Source of the DNA: Actinospica robiniae DSM 44927 | GTDB lineage: Bacteria; Actinomycetota; Actinomycetes; Streptomycetales; Catenulisporaceae | DNA: 64,000 bases | Assembly: GCF_000504285.1 (NCBI RefSeq) | Contig: NZ_KI632511.1 | Location: forward strand, 3,283,372-3,347,371 | Direction: 5' to 3' | In this document: piece by piece, positions 52,472 through 61,453 of the stretch | Position numbering within the stretch: the first letter of the stretch is position 1 | How the letters are laid out: every line of letters begins with the position of its first letter | Position numbers and translations under genes: made by a program | Notes under the pieces: model-generated | The model's input: the letters and a program-made list of their open reading frames with translations, nothing else | What the model was told of the DNA's origin: nothing | Databases searched by the model: none

Positions 52472-54179
52472 AAGCGTCATGAAAATCATGCATTCTGGCC
52501 CGGCCGCGTAGCGGCCGGGCCAGAATGCTGTCATGCAGGGTGAGTGGACGGGTGAGCTGGTCGGGCCAGATGTGTGGGCGACGTGCCGGGAGCTGATCCC
52601 GGCCGGGAGCGTGTTCGCGTTCCTGGCCGAGCACCGGGAGGCGTTGTTTCCGGCGGAGATGTTCGCGGACATGTACCCCTCGCGCAACGGACGTCCCTCG
52701 ATGCCTCCGGCGATCCTGGCCGCGGCCGTCACCCTCCAGGCCCTTAACGGCCACTCGGACTTCGACACTGTCCAGGAGCTGCGCTGTGACCTGCGGTGGA
52801 AGGCCGCGTGCGGGCTCGGGCTGTATGACACCGGGTTCGACCCGTCGCTGCTGGCCTACTTCCGCCGACGCCTGTCGCGCTCCGCGGACCCACAGCGGAT
52901 CTTCACCGCCGTGCGCGCGGTGGTGGCCGAGACCGGGATCCTCAAGGGCAAGGTGCGCCGGGCGCTGGATTCCACCGTGCTGGATGACGCGGTGGCCACC
53001 CAGGACACCGTCACCCAGATCATCGCCGCGATCCGGCGCGTCGCGCGCGAGGTGCCCGGTGCCGCGGACGTGGTCGCGGCCGTGTGCACCGCGCACGACT
53101 ACGCCGATCCCGGGAAACCCGCGATCGCCTGGAACGACCCGCAGGCCCGGGCCGAACTCGTCGACGCGCTGGTGACCGACGCGATCCGGCTGCTGGTGGC
53201 CCTGCCCGAGCGCGAGCACGGCCCCAAGCCCGCAGACGCCCTCGGCCTGCTCGCCCTCGTCGCCGGCCAGGACGTCGAACCCGCGGAGGACTCCGACGGG
53301 CGCGACGGGCGCTGGCGCATCACCCGCGGCACCGCCGAGAACCGCGTGATCTCCACCGTCGATCCCGAATCACGGCACGTGCACAAGACCCGCACCCACA
53401 AGCAGGACGGATACAAAGCCCACCTCGCCATCGAACCCGAGACCGGGATCTACACCGCCCTCGCCATCCGCCCGGGCTCCGGGCCCGAGCACCACGAGGC
53501 CGCCGTCGCCCTCGACCTGATCAACGAAGACGACCAGGCCACCGGCCTGGACCTGTACGGCGACACCGCCTACAGCAGCGGGAGCGCCAGCGCCGCCCTG
53601 CTCGAGCGCGGACACCGCCTGTTCCTCAAACCCGCGCCGCTGACCACGGCCGTACCCGGCGGCTTCAGCCTCGACGACTTCGCCATCGACACCACCGGAC
53701 AGGTCACCTGCCCCGCCGGGCACACCATCCCGCTCACTCCACCCAGTGGAATCCACCATCAGCGCAAAGCGGTCTTCGACCAGTGCCCCACCTGCCCGCT
53801 GCGCGAGCAGTGCACGAAAGCGAAGGCCGGCCGGGTGCTGACCATCCGACCCCACCACGACCAGCAGACCGCCGCCCGACGCCAGGCCACCACCGACCCC
53901 GACTGGCAGGCCGCCTACCGCCGCTGGCGCCCACCCGTTGAACGGGCCGTCGCCTGGCTCGTCGCCGGGAACAACCGCCGCCTGCGCTACCGCGGCACCA
54001 TCCCCAACAACACCTGGATCCACACCCGCGCCGCCGCCCTGAACCTGCGCACCCTCATCAACCTCGGCCTCACCCGCACAGACGGAGCCTGGCAGCTACC
54101 CACACCAGCGTGAACAAGCGAGCGGCGGGCCGGCTACGCCAGGCCACCACATCAGAACACGAAGATTTTCATGACGCTT
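52472..54179 (+). mobile_element. IS1182-family insertion sequence
   Basis: A 1708-bp element with 16-bp perfect terminal repeats AAGCGTCATGAAAATC / GATTTTCATGACGCTT and a CTAG duplication (52468-52471, 54180-54183). The left CTAG is the right flank of the MITE, so the IS inserted after it. Confidence 0.9.
52533..54113 (+). CDS. IS1182-family transposase
   Basis: 526 residues. The N-terminal domain (YPSRNGRPSMPPAILAAAVTLQALNG, LRWKAACGLGL, DPSLLAYFRRRL) and the catalytic sites RALDSTVLDDA, LDLYGDTAYSSG and the late RPPVERAVAWLV define the family; the CPTCPLREQC zinc-like knuckle lies between. Start ATG 52533. No lesion, ends intact; probably active. Confidence 0.92.
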   Translation: MQGEWTGELVGPDVWATCRELIPAGSVFAFLAEHREALFPAEMFADMYPSRNGRPSMPPAILAAAVTLQALNGHSDFDTVQELRCDLRWKAACGLGLYDTGFDPSLLAYFRRRLSRSADPQRIFTAVRAVVAETGILKGKVRRALDSTVLDDAVATQDTVTQIIAAIRRVAREVPGAADVVAAVCTAHDYADPGKPAIAWNDPQARAELVDALVTDAIRLLVALPEREHGPKPADALGLLALVAGQDVEPAEDSDGRDGRWRITRGTAENRVISTVDPESRHVHKTRTHKQDGYKAHLAIEPETGIYTALAIRPGSGPEHHEAAVALDLINEDDQATGLDLYGDTAYSSGSASAALLERGHRLFLKPAPLTTAVPGGFSLDDFAIDTTGQVTCPAGHTIPLTPPSGIHHQRKAVFDQCPTCPLREQCTKAKAGRVLTIRPHHDQQTAARRQATTDPDWQAAYRRWRPPVERAVAWLVAGNNRRLRYRGTIPNNTWIHTRAAALNLRTLINLGLTRTDGAWQLPTPA

Positions 54180-54545
54180 CTAGCTCGGCGCCGCTCCGGC
54201 CGGCGACCAGTCGACGCCCAGCCCGTCACGTCGGCCGATCTTCGCGATCCGGTCCGCGATCGCGCCCTTGAGCCGCTCGAGCGCGGCGTCGTCGGCGGCC
54301 TCGGCACGCAGAACCAGCGCGTCCTCGTGCGCCGTCAGACCGCAGGACCCATCGGCGAACCGGATCACCGCGTGGCCGGCGCGCTGCTCGACGCTCTCGA
54401 CACGCGGCATTCCGCCGCCGTGGAGCGAGGCGGCCAAGGACGAGGGCAGGTGGCGCATGTGCGGCATCGAGCCGAGGTGGCTGCACAACTGCTCGAGGTA
54501 GCGCGCGGCGCGTTCGGTCGGTATGCGGGCTTCGCCGCTGGGCAT
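54180..54545 (-). CDS. DUF2218 family protein
   Basis: A 121-residue protein with the DUF2218 pattern: RIPTERAARYLEQLCSHLG, then FADGSCGLTAHEDALVLRAEA and AIADRIAKIGRRDGLGVDW. ATG 54545 follows GGAAAGGGCC. It is divergent from the TetR gene. Its TAG stop lies in the CTAG that flanks the IS1182 element. Function unknown; often linked to TetR regulators or siderophore-related genes. Confidence 0.8.
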   Translation of the reverse strand: MPSGEARIPTERAARYLEQLCSHLGSMPHMRHLPSSLAASLHGGGMPRVESVEQRAGHAVIRFADGSCGLTAHEDALVLRAEAADDAALERLKGAIADRIAKIGRRDGLGVDWSPAGAAPS

Positions 54546-54594
54546 CACGCGGGCCCTTTCCATTTATCAATACAGACTGTCTTCATCAAGTCAG

Positions 54595-54623
54595 AGTGTC
54601 ACACATACGTCGCGATGTACACT
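54595..54623. promoter_or_regulatory. Dyad at the TetR start, AGTGT...ACACT
   Basis: AGTGT (54595-54599) and ACACT (54619-54623) with inner ACAT and ATGT form an imperfect 29-bp dyad that covers the TetR start codon and lies in the divergent gap with DUF2218. A candidate autoregulatory site. Confidence 0.45.
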
Positions 54624-55205
54624 GCGGTGGTGCCGAAGCTGTGGAACGAGACGATCGCCGCGCACCGCGAGACCGTGCGCGAGACGGTCCTGGACGCGAC
54701 ATGGCAGCTGGTCGGCGAGCGCGGCCTGGCGGCAGTAACGATGTCCCAGATCGCCGAGCACGCCGGGATCGGAAGGGCCACGCTCTACAAGTACTTCCCC
54801 GACGTCGACGCCATCCTGCTGGCCTGGCACGAAAGGCAAGTCGGCGAGCACCTGGCACAGTTGGCCACGATCCGCGCCCAGCACGGCGACCCGGACGCGC
54901 AGCTCCACGCCGTGCTGACCGCCTACGCCTTCATCTCCCGCCACCGCGGCGCGCATCCCGGCGACCTGGCCGCTTTCCTGCACCGCGGCACCCACCTGGA
55001 ACCAGCGCAGCAACAGCTGCTCGCCCTGGTGACCGACCTGCTGACGGCCGCCGCAACGGCAGGCGCAGTGCGCGACGACACGGCCCCGGCACACCTCGCG
55101 AGCTACACTCTCCACGCGCTGACCGCCGCCTCGGCCCTCCCCGACGAGCCGTCCGTGCACCGGCTCGTCGAGGTGGTCCTCGCCGGGCTGCGGCCCCCGG
55201 CCTGA
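54615..55205 (+). CDS. TetR-family regulator
   Basis: 196 residues. The HTH is read in ILDATWQLVGERG-like VLDATWQLVGERGLAAVTM, SQIAEHAGIGRATLYKYFPDVDAILLAWHE, the classical TetR helix-turn-helix with YKYF. The ligand domain is helical and non-specific. ATG 54615 or GTG 54627/54630; no strong ribosome site is visible, so the transcript may have a very short leader. It probably represses itself and the divergent DUF2218 gene. Confidence 0.85.
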   Translation: MYTAVVPKLWNETIAAHRETVRETVLDATWQLVGERGLAAVTMSQIAEHAGIGRATLYKYFPDVDAILLAWHERQVGEHLAQLATIRAQHGDPDAQLHAVLTAYAFISRHRGAHPGDLAAFLHRGTHLEPAQQQLLALVTDLLTAAATAGAVRDDTAPAHLASYTLHALTAASALPDEPSVHRLVEVVLAGLRPPA

Positions 55206-55247
55206 CTTTCCCGCCACCATCCGAAGAATCACGAAAGAGAGCAGCGT

Positions 55248-55424
55248 ATGTGCCAGCGCGCCACCTGCAAGTCCTGCGGCAAGGCCACCTACGCCGGCTG
55301 CGGCCAGCACGTCGAGCAAGTCCTCGCCGGCATCCCGCAGTCCGACCGGTGCTCCTGCGCGCCGCAGGACACGCGCAAGAGCGGCGGCCTGGTCGCGCGG
55401 CTGCTCGGCAACCGCAAGTCGTAG
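55248..55424 (+). CDS. Small zinc-ribbon-like protein
   Basis: 58 residues starting MCQRATCKSCGKATYAGCGQ with CxxC-type knuckles (CKSC) and a second pair in RCSCAP. This short cysteine-rich family is widespread in actinobacteria and of unknown function. GAAAGAGAGCAGCGT precedes the ATG; it lies 42 bases after the TetR stop and may be co-transcribed. Confidence 0.75.
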   Translation: MCQRATCKSCGKATYAGCGQHVEQVLAGIPQSDRCSCAPQDTRKSGGLVARLLGNRKS

Positions 55425-55454
55425 GCGGTCCCGTCGCCGCGGCGCCGGCCGCGA

Positions 55455-56381
55455 TCAAAGCGTTGCGGGGAAGCCGAATCTCTGAACGAGAGCAGCGTCG
55501 CCGAACGCGGTGATGCGGCCGATGCCGGTCGGCGTCGGGTCGAGCACGAGGATTCCGTAGGCACTACCGCGGTAGTAGCCGGCCGCCGCGGGTTGCCCGT
55601 TCGCGCGCGTGGGCAGGAGCCTCCAGTCGCCCGGGGAGCCGAGGACCTGGTGCGTGAGGTAGGGCACGCAGGTCGCGCGGCCGGAGAACCACGTGCGCCA
55701 GGGAGTCGCCTCGATCCGGGCGTCGACGCGCAAGAGACGCTCGAGGGCCGCGCCATCGGCGTGCTCTACCGCGGCGATGTAGTGCGCGAGCACGCCGTCG
55801 AGCCCGATCGACCCGTCCCGCGCGCTCGGCCGGTCTAGATCGGGCGGCTCCTCGGCCAGCCGGGCCCGGGCACGCTGCAGCATGCTCTTCACCGCCGCAG
55901 TGCTCGTATCCATGACCTGCGCGACGTCCGCGGCCGACCACCCCAGCACGTCGCGCAGGATGAACACCGCCCGCTGGCGGCCCGGCAGCGCCTGGAGCGC
56001 CGCGATCAGCGCGATGCGCAGGCCCTCGCGCCCGGCGACGATCGCGGCCGGGTCGAGCATGGAGTCCGGGATCGGCTGAACCCAGCGCGTCTCCGCAGCC
56101 GAGACGGTCGGCGCCATCGGATCGTCGGCGGGCCCGGCTAGGCCTGACGGCAGGAAACGCCTGCTGTGGTGCGTCAGCGCGGAGCGGCAGGCGTTCGTCG
56201 CGATCCGGTAGAGCCAGTTGCGCACCGACGACCGGCCTTCGAATGCGTCGTACGCGCGCCAGGCACGCAGGTACGTCTCCTGGACCGCATCCTCGGCATC
56301 GTCCACCGATCCGAGCATGCGGTAGCAGTGCGCCAGCAGCTCCCGCCGATACCGTTCCGTCTCGGCTGCGAAGTCGTTCAT
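55455..56381 (-). CDS. ECF sigma factor with SnoaL-like C-terminal domain
   Basis: 308 residues. Region 2: AHCYRMLGSVDDAEDAVQETYLRAWRAYDAFEGRSSVRNWLYRIATNACRS (seen in pieces from 17 to 66). Region 4: LPGRQRAVFILRDVLGWSAADVAQVMDTSTAAVKSMLQRARARL in the same way. The last 110 residues form a SnoaL-like domain (DGVLAHYIAAVEHADGAALERLL). This is the SigG/TIGR02960-type group, which has no anti-sigma and is thought to be controlled by its own C-terminal domain. It follows the reductase gene by 10 bases. Confidence 0.87.
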   Translation of the reverse strand: MNDFAAETERYRRELLAHCYRMLGSVDDAEDAVQETYLRAWRAYDAFEGRSSVRNWLYRIATNACRSALTHHSRRFLPSGLAGPADDPMAPTVSAAETRWVQPIPDSMLDPAAIVAGREGLRIALIAALQALPGRQRAVFILRDVLGWSAADVAQVMDTSTAAVKSMLQRARARLAEEPPDLDRPSARDGSIGLDGVLAHYIAAVEHADGAALERLLRVDARIEATPWRTWFSGRATCVPYLTHQVLGSPGDWRLLPTRANGQPAAAGYYRGSAYGILVLDPTPTGIGRITAFGDAALVQRFGFPATL

Positions 56382-56391
56382 GCGGCCGCGT

Positions 56392-56946
56392 CTACTGGGC
56401 GTAGGTCAGCGTGACGACGCCGGTCTCGCTCGGCGTCGTCGACACCAGATGCAGCGGGCGCGGCAGGGCCCTGTCGAACAGCCGCCTGCCCTCGCCGAGG
56501 ACGAGCGGGTGCACGGTCAGGTTCAGCTCGTCGACGAGGTCGTGCTGCAGCAGGGTGCCGAGAAGGGTGAAGCTGCCGTACATGATGAAGGGCCCGCCGC
56601 CGCCCTGCTTGAGCCCCGCGACCGTCTCCGCCGCGTCCCCGGCCAGCACGGTGGCGTTCCACGGCAGCGGGCCGCTCAGCGTGCTCGACACCACGAGCTT
56701 GGGAATCGCGTGCATCGCCTCCGCGTACGGGCCGGTGTTGCCGGACCAGGCCTTCTCGATGATCTCGAACGTCCGCCGCCCCAGCAGGAAGGTCTCGCTC
56801 GCCCGCAAGCCGTCGGTCGCCCTCCCCCGCGCCGTCTCGTCGAAGTACGGCAGCGCCCATCCACCCCGCTCCAGCTCGCCGAAGCCGCCCGGGTCCTCGA
56901 CGACGCCGTCCAGCGTGACGAAAGCCCCTGCGATGAGCTTACGCAT
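56392..56946 (-). CDS. RibD C-terminal/dihydrofolate reductase-like protein
   Basis: 184 residues of the DHFR-like fold: MRKLIAGAFVTLDGVVEDPGG, LLGRRTFEIIEKAW, KLVVSSTLSGP, and IMYGSFTLLGTLLQHDLVDELNLTVHPLVLGEGRRLFD in parts. It likely uses NADPH, substrate unknown. GGAGAGATC precedes the ATG. Genes of this kind are frequent partners of SigG-type sigma factors and are probably regulated by the sigma factor encoded downstream. Confidence 0.85.
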   Translation of the reverse strand: MRKLIAGAFVTLDGVVEDPGGFGELERGGWALPYFDETARGRATDGLRASETFLLGRRTFEIIEKAWSGNTGPYAEAMHAIPKLVVSSTLSGPLPWNATVLAGDAAETVAGLKQGGGGPFIMYGSFTLLGTLLQHDLVDELNLTVHPLVLGEGRRLFDRALPRPLHLVSTTPSETGVVTLTYAQ

Positions 56947-57056
56947 GATCTCTCCATTCCACCGGCCGGACGTCTTCCGGCCCGTGGAATGGAGACTCGG
57001 CGAGGATCGGAAAGGAATCGGTGCGCGGCGCCGGCTCCATCCCGCACGAGCCACCG

Positions 57057-58052
57057 TCAGTTCGCGACGACCCAATCGCTGTTGGCGGTCGGCACCGAGA
57101 ACTTCAGGCTGGAGCAGCCGAGCGCGCTTCCGGACGGGATGGGCTGGAGCCCGGGGGCGTTGCTCGTGGTGGCCGCGTGCCAGGCGCCGCTGTAGTAGAT
57201 CTGGATGTGGCTGCTCTCGAAGGTGTCGCCGGCGATCTTGGAGCAGTACGGTCCGTTCGCGCCGGTCGTGGCCGGGGTCGTGTAGACCTCGTAGACGTCC
57301 CAGCCTTCGGGGGCGCCGCTCTGGTCGGTGCCGGACTGGCGGTAGAACAGGTCGTAGGCGTGGGTGGTGTAGTTGTACAGGTAGATCGACCAGGTGTTGG
57401 TGGCCGCGCTCGATTGGGCCTCGTACATGGTGTAGGCGGGGTGGCCGTTGACGGTCGTCGTGTAGGTGCTCACGAACGACGCGTTCAGCGGGACGGTCTT
57501 GGCCGCGTCGATGGCGACGCACCAGTCCCAGGCCCACAGGAAGGCGCCGCTCGGGGTGTAGGCCGTGGTGAGTTCGGCGCAGGAGCCGTCCGGCGCCTTG
57601 AGGGTCGGGGCGTAGAGGAATTCCTGCCCTGACAGGGTGAGGTTGGGGACGATGCTCTGGTCCGCCATCATCCCGGTGTCGGCGTTGCTGCCTGGGAAGA
57701 TGCCCCAGGCGTTGTGGATCGTGGTGGCGTGCGACGTGGCCGCGGGGGCGAGCGCCGCCTGGCTTCCTTCGCGGGAGGCGACGGCGTGTTCGGCGCGGAA
57801 CGCGGTGGCGGCGGGGCCGACCAGGCGCTGCGCCGCGGGGCCGGTGAGCCCCGGCACGACGCCGGTAACGGGAGCGAGCTTCCCGCGCAGGCCGGGGTCG
57901 TCGGTCGCGGGCCGCATCAGCATGAGCGGTGTGGTGGTGTGGCTCGGGGCGACGGCCCGGGCTGTGGGTGCGGCCTGGGCGGAGACGGCCGCCCAGGCCG
58001 GGATCAAGGCTGCGGCGAGTGAGACGGCGGCGAGCCTACGAATGCGGAGCAT
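57057..58052 (-). CDS. Secreted protein of unknown family
   Basis: 331 residues with a clear signal peptide (LAAVSLAAALIPAWAAVSAQAA). The mature part is rich in Ser, Thr, Tyr and Ala; about residues 110-330 look like a beta-sandwich (NAWGIFPGSNADTGMMADQS, YTTTVNGHPAYTMYEAQS, HIQIYYSGAWHAATTS). Four Cys in the mature region may form disulfides. I do not recognise the family; an adhesin, inhibitor or carbohydrate-binding role are all possible. Confidence 0.6.
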   Translation of the reverse strand: MLRIRRLAAVSLAAALIPAWAAVSAQAAPTARAVAPSHTTTPLMLMRPATDDPGLRGKLAPVTGVVPGLTGPAAQRLVGPAATAFRAEHAVASREGSQAALAPAATSHATTIHNAWGIFPGSNADTGMMADQSIVPNLTLSGQEFLYAPTLKAPDGSCAELTTAYTPSGAFLWAWDWCVAIDAAKTVPLNASFVSTYTTTVNGHPAYTMYEAQSSAATNTWSIYLYNYTTHAYDLFYRQSGTDQSGAPEGWDVYEVYTTPATTGANGPYCSKIAGDTFESSHIQIYYSGAWHAATTSNAPGLQPIPSGSALGCSSLKFSVPTANSDWVVAN

Positions 58053-58329
58053 GCCATCCTCCTGGGGCGTGGGGTGTTATCCGATATTCCGGATGGCGTC
58101 CGGTTGCCCCGGAAAGTAGGAGTGTGTTCGAACACTGTCAACGCGGGCCGGACGACTCGATCGGCGACCTTGTCGAAGCCTCCGGCGAACAAGCGCGAGG
58201 GCTCTGAAACTTTCGATCCCCGCCGCGCCGCCCCAGGTGAGTACGCGCCACTCACGACGATTCCGCGGCGCACCAGGACCATCTGCCTGGGAGATCCCGC
58301 GCCAGCGGGGTTCAGGGAGGGGAATCACC

Positions 58330-58815
58330 ATGCTCTACAAGCGATCGGCCGCCGCCGTCGCGGCGTTCGCGGCCGCGGTGGTCTCGCCCGTGCTCACCGC
58401 CGCGAGCGCGAGCGCGATCTACATCCCGTGGACCGAACAGACCGTCTTCGCCATCGGCCCGACCGGCGACCATGTGGCCGAGTGGATGGGACTGTCGCAG
58501 GGTTGGACGATCATCGGCGGCCCGGCGAGCGAGGTCTACGCCGGTTCGGCGGGCGTCTTCGACACGAACCCGACCACCGGCGACATCTACGAGTACAACG
58601 GCACCCCCGGCAGCTGGACGCAGATCAGCCAGATCGACTACGACGGCGACGGCCTGTACGCGATGGCGGAGAGCACCACGGGCCTCTACGGCGTCACTCT
58701 CGACGAATCCGACAGCGGCAGCGCGTCGACGGACGTGGAGCTCTACTCCGGCAACGGCAGCGTATGGACCGTCATCGGCGGGCCCGCCAACCCGAACCTG
58801 GCCGCAGGGGGCTGA
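58330..58815 (+). CDS. Small secreted protein with beta-propeller-like repeats
   Basis: 161 residues. The signal peptide ends at SASA. The mature part contains repeated units of the type GxWTxIGGPA (QGWTIIGGPASEVYAG, SVWTVIGGPANPN) and YEYNGTPGSWTQI, resembling tachylectin- or PQQ-like propeller blades, though three units are too few for a full propeller. GGGAGGGGAATCACC precedes the ATG. Function unknown. Confidence 0.6.
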   Translation: MLYKRSAAAVAAFAAAVVSPVLTAASASAIYIPWTEQTVFAIGPTGDHVAEWMGLSQGWTIIGGPASEVYAGSAGVFDTNPTTGDIYEYNGTPGSWTQISQIDYDGDGLYAMAESTTGLYGVTLDESDSGSASTDVELYSGNGSVWTVIGGPANPNLAAGG

Positions 58816-58873
58816 TTCGTCCGCGGTCCGCCGCCGCCCGCCCGCCGCCCGCCGCTGAGTCCGGCGCGCCGCG

Positions 58874-58948
58874 GAAAACTCTGAAAGAGCCTTTCACAAC
58901 TGCGCCCGGCGTGGTTCACTAGACCTGAAAGGCTCTTTCAGAGTTTTC
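58874..58948. promoter_or_regulatory. Perfect 23-bp inverted repeat upstream of the ArsR-like gene
   Basis: Arms at 58874-58896 and 58926-58948 (starting GAAAACTCTGAAAG and ending CTTTCAGAGTTTTC) are exact complements, 29 bases apart. Each arm contains the smaller dyad TGAAAG-N3-CTTTCA, so it looks like two operator sites placed symmetrically around the promoter. The right arm ends 14 bases before the ATG. Confidence 0.75.
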
Positions 58949-58962
58949 ACGGAGGGCGCACG

Positions 58963-59541
58963 ATGACCGAAGAGAACCGGGTCCGCATCGACGATCCCGA
59001 GGCGTTGGCGGCGCTGACCCATCCGATGCGGACCAAACTGCTCAACCATCTGATCTCCGCCGGGCCCACCACGGCGTCGCAGGCGGCGCGGGCGGTCGGA
59101 GACACGCCGTCCAACAGCAGCTACCACCTGCGGACGCTGGCCAGGTTCGGGTGGGTGGAGTCGGCGGCGCGGGACGCGGCCGACGGGCGCGAGCGGCCGT
59201 GGCGGGCGCTGGTGACCGGCTTCGAGATCGACCTCGCCGCCGATCCGCAGAGCGCGGCCGGGCGCAACGCCGCGACGCTGGCGGCGCTGACCTTGCAGCA
59301 GGCGCATCAGGAGACCCGCGAGGCCCTCGCCCGTTTCCCGACGCTCGAGCGGGCCTGGCAGGACGCGTCGTCGTTCGGCGCCTACACGCTGCGCGTCACG
59401 CCCGAAGAGCTCACCGAGGTGACCCGGCAGATCGACGCGATTCTGCGCCCCTTCATCGCCGCCGTCCGCGACGAGCGTCCGGCCGGCGCGGAGCTGGCCA
59501 CGGTCGGCTTCCACGCGTTCCCGAAGGGACCGGAGTCGTGA
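58963..59541 (+). CDS. ArsR-like winged-helix regulator
   Basis: 192 residues. EALAALTHPMRTKLLNHLISAGPTTASQAARAVGDTPSNSSYHLRTLARFGWV is the winged helix (residues 12-64), of the ArsR/HTH_20 type without metal-binding Cys. The C-terminal helical half is of the kind found next to MFS exporters. The MFS gene overlaps its stop (GTGA). Likely represses its own operon through the TGAAAG sites and releases on a transporter substrate. Confidence 0.87.
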   Translation: MTEENRVRIDDPEALAALTHPMRTKLLNHLISAGPTTASQAARAVGDTPSNSSYHLRTLARFGWVESAARDAADGRERPWRALVTGFEIDLAADPQSAAGRNAATLAALTLQQAHQETREALARFPTLERAWQDASSFGAYTLRVTPEELTEVTRQIDAILRPFIAAVRDERPAGAELATVGFHAFPKGPES

Positions 59542-60773
59542 ACGTCCTGCGTGCGCAACGGGATTTCCGCCGGTTGTGGGTGGCCGGGTTCATCTCCGAC
59601 GTCGGCGACTGGATGCTTCTGGTCGCGTTGCCGGTCCTGGTCTACCAGGCGACGGGCTCGACCCTGGGCACCGCCTTCGCCTTCCTCATCGAGCTGATAC
59701 CCGTGCTCGTGGTGACGCCGCTCGCCGCCCGCCTCGCCGAGCGCGGCAATCGCGCGATGCTGCTGGTCACCGTCTCGCTGATCCAGGCCGCGTTCCTGCT
59801 CCCGCTCCTCGCCGGCGCCCACCTGCCGATCCTCTACGGCGTGATCGCCACCCAGGCCGCGCTGGCCTCCGTCTTCGACACGACCAAGAACGCCCTGCTG
59901 CCCACGCTCGTGCCCGAGCAGGACCTCGTCACCGCGAACTCGCTGATCGGCCTGAACCAGAACCTCGGCCGCCTCATCGGAGCGTCGCTGGGCGGCGTGG
60001 CCCTGGCCGGCGGGGGCGTGTGGACGATCGTCGTCGGCGACTCCTTCAGCTTCCTGATATGCGCGGCCCTGATACGCAGCGTGCACACCGCGACGGTGGT
60101 CGCCCGGCAATCGGAAAAGGCGGCGCAGAACGGGAAATCGCGGATGAGCGAGCTCCTCGCGCGTCGCCCGATCCGCGCGGGTCTGACCGTGGTCGCGCTC
60201 ACCGCCATGGCACAAGGGCTCTTCATCGTGTTGTTCGTGGTCTTCGTCGCGCGGACCCTGCACGGCACGGCGGCGGAGAACGGCGTGTTGCGAGGCGTCC
60301 AGGCGATAGGCGCCGTCGCGGGTGGCCTCCTGCTCGCCCGATCGGGCAACGCCCGACCCGGCCGGCTGACCGCCTGGTCCTGCCTGCTGTTCGGCGCGAT
60401 CGCGTTGACGATCTGGAACCTGCCGCACGCCACCTCGTGGGAACCGATCTACGTGGCCTTATTCGTCGCGATCGGCGTTCCGGCCGTGGGCATGGTCTCG
60501 GGTCTGGTCTCCGCGCTCCAACTGGCGACGGCCGAAGGCGAGCGCGGCCAGGTGTTCGCGGTGTTCGGGGCGGCCTTCGCCGTCGGGCAGGCCGCGGGCA
60601 TGGTCGCGGCAGGCGTGCTGGGCGACCGCATCGGCATCGCCTGGCTGCTCAATGCCCAGGGCGTGTTGTCACTGCTCGGCGGAGTCGTCGCAATGCTCTG
60701 GTTGTCGGGCAGCGCGACGGACGCACCGCAGACCCCGTCATTGCTCTCAACCGCCGACGCCGTAACGGAATGA
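59538..60773 (+). CDS. MFS transporter (MFS_3/DHA3-like)
   Basis: 411 residues, twelve hydrophobic segments. FRRLWVAGFISDVGDWMLLVALPVLVYQATGS and LAARLAERGNRAMLLVTVS are typical of the macrolide-efflux-like DHA3 subfamily; VFDTTKNALLPTLVPEQDLVTANSLIGL and LGRLIGASLGG follow in helix 4-5. GTG start overlapping the regulator stop. A drug or metabolite exporter controlled by the ArsR-like protein. Confidence 0.88.
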   Translation: MNVLRAQRDFRRLWVAGFISDVGDWMLLVALPVLVYQATGSTLGTAFAFLIELIPVLVVTPLAARLAERGNRAMLLVTVSLIQAAFLLPLLAGAHLPILYGVIATQAALASVFDTTKNALLPTLVPEQDLVTANSLIGLNQNLGRLIGASLGGVALAGGGVWTIVVGDSFSFLICAALIRSVHTATVVARQSEKAAQNGKSRMSELLARRPIRAGLTVVALTAMAQGLFIVLFVVFVARTLHGTAAENGVLRGVQAIGAVAGGLLLARSGNARPGRLTAWSCLLFGAIALTIWNLPHATSWEPIYVALFVAIGVPAVGMVSGLVSALQLATAEGERGQVFAVFGAAFAVGQAAGMVAAGVLGDRIGIAWLLNAQGVLSLLGGVVAMLWLSGSATDAPQTPSLLSTADAVTE

Positions 60774-60792
60774 CGTAGGCCCTGCCCGAGGC

Positions 60793-61383
60793 CTAGGCCC
60801 CGTCTGCTTCGTCCCCCGCACGCCCTTCGCGATGCACGTGTGCGATCTCCCCGGCTCGGTCGAAGATCATGACGATCTCGGCCGGGCCGTCGACGGCGGT
60901 GACCGCGTGCGGGGTCATGGTGGCGAACTCGGCGGCCTCGCCGGTCTCGACAAGGATCTCGCGCTCGCCGAGCAGGAGGCGGATGCGGCCGTGGAGGACG
61001 AAGAGCCAGTCGTGGCCGGGGTGGACCTTCTGCTGGAGCGGGTGCTGGGCGGGTTCGAGGCGCATCTTGATCGCGACGGTGCTGCTCGAGGGGCGGCTCA
61101 GCATCCAGGTGGTGCGGTCTCGGCAGCTGCTCGGGGTCGGGCGGATGACCACGTCGTCGTCGCCGTCGGCCTCGAGCAGGGCGTTGAGGTCGGCGTGCAG
61201 TGCGGCGGCGAGGGGGACGAGGACGTCCAGGCCGATCGATCGCTTGCCGGTCTCTATCCGGCTGATCGTCGAAGGGCTGAGGTTGGTGCGAGCGGCGAGC
61301 TCGTCGAGGGAGAGGCCCGCAGCCGTGCGCAGGGCGCGCAGCCGGGTGCGCACCACCTGCTCGATGTCGCCGGACTCCGCCAT
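60793..61383 (-). CDS. XRE-family regulator with cupin sensor domain
   Basis: 196 residues: an N-terminal XRE HTH (LRALRTAAGLSLDELAARTNLSPSTISRIETGKRS in two halves) and a C-terminal cupin (HPGHDWLFVLHGRIRLLLGEREILVETGEAAEF). It is divergent from the oxidoreductase/methyltransferase fusion, with a perfect TGCAAGG dyad in the 129-base gap, so it most likely regulates both. Ligand unknown. Confidence 0.87.
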   Translation of the reverse strand: MAESGDIEQVVRTRLRALRTAAGLSLDELAARTNLSPSTISRIETGKRSIGLDVLVPLAAALHADLNALLEADGDDDVVIRPTPSSCRDRTTWMLSRPSSSTVAIKMRLEPAQHPLQQKVHPGHDWLFVLHGRIRLLLGEREILVETGEAAEFATMTPHAVTAVDGPAEIVMIFDRAGEIAHVHREGRAGDEADGA

Positions 61384-61453
61384 GGGCGCGGCTCTCCTTC
61401 CCGTGCCAACCCGTCTTCCCGAACCTGCCTCGTCCCGGCCAGCCTAGTTCGAT

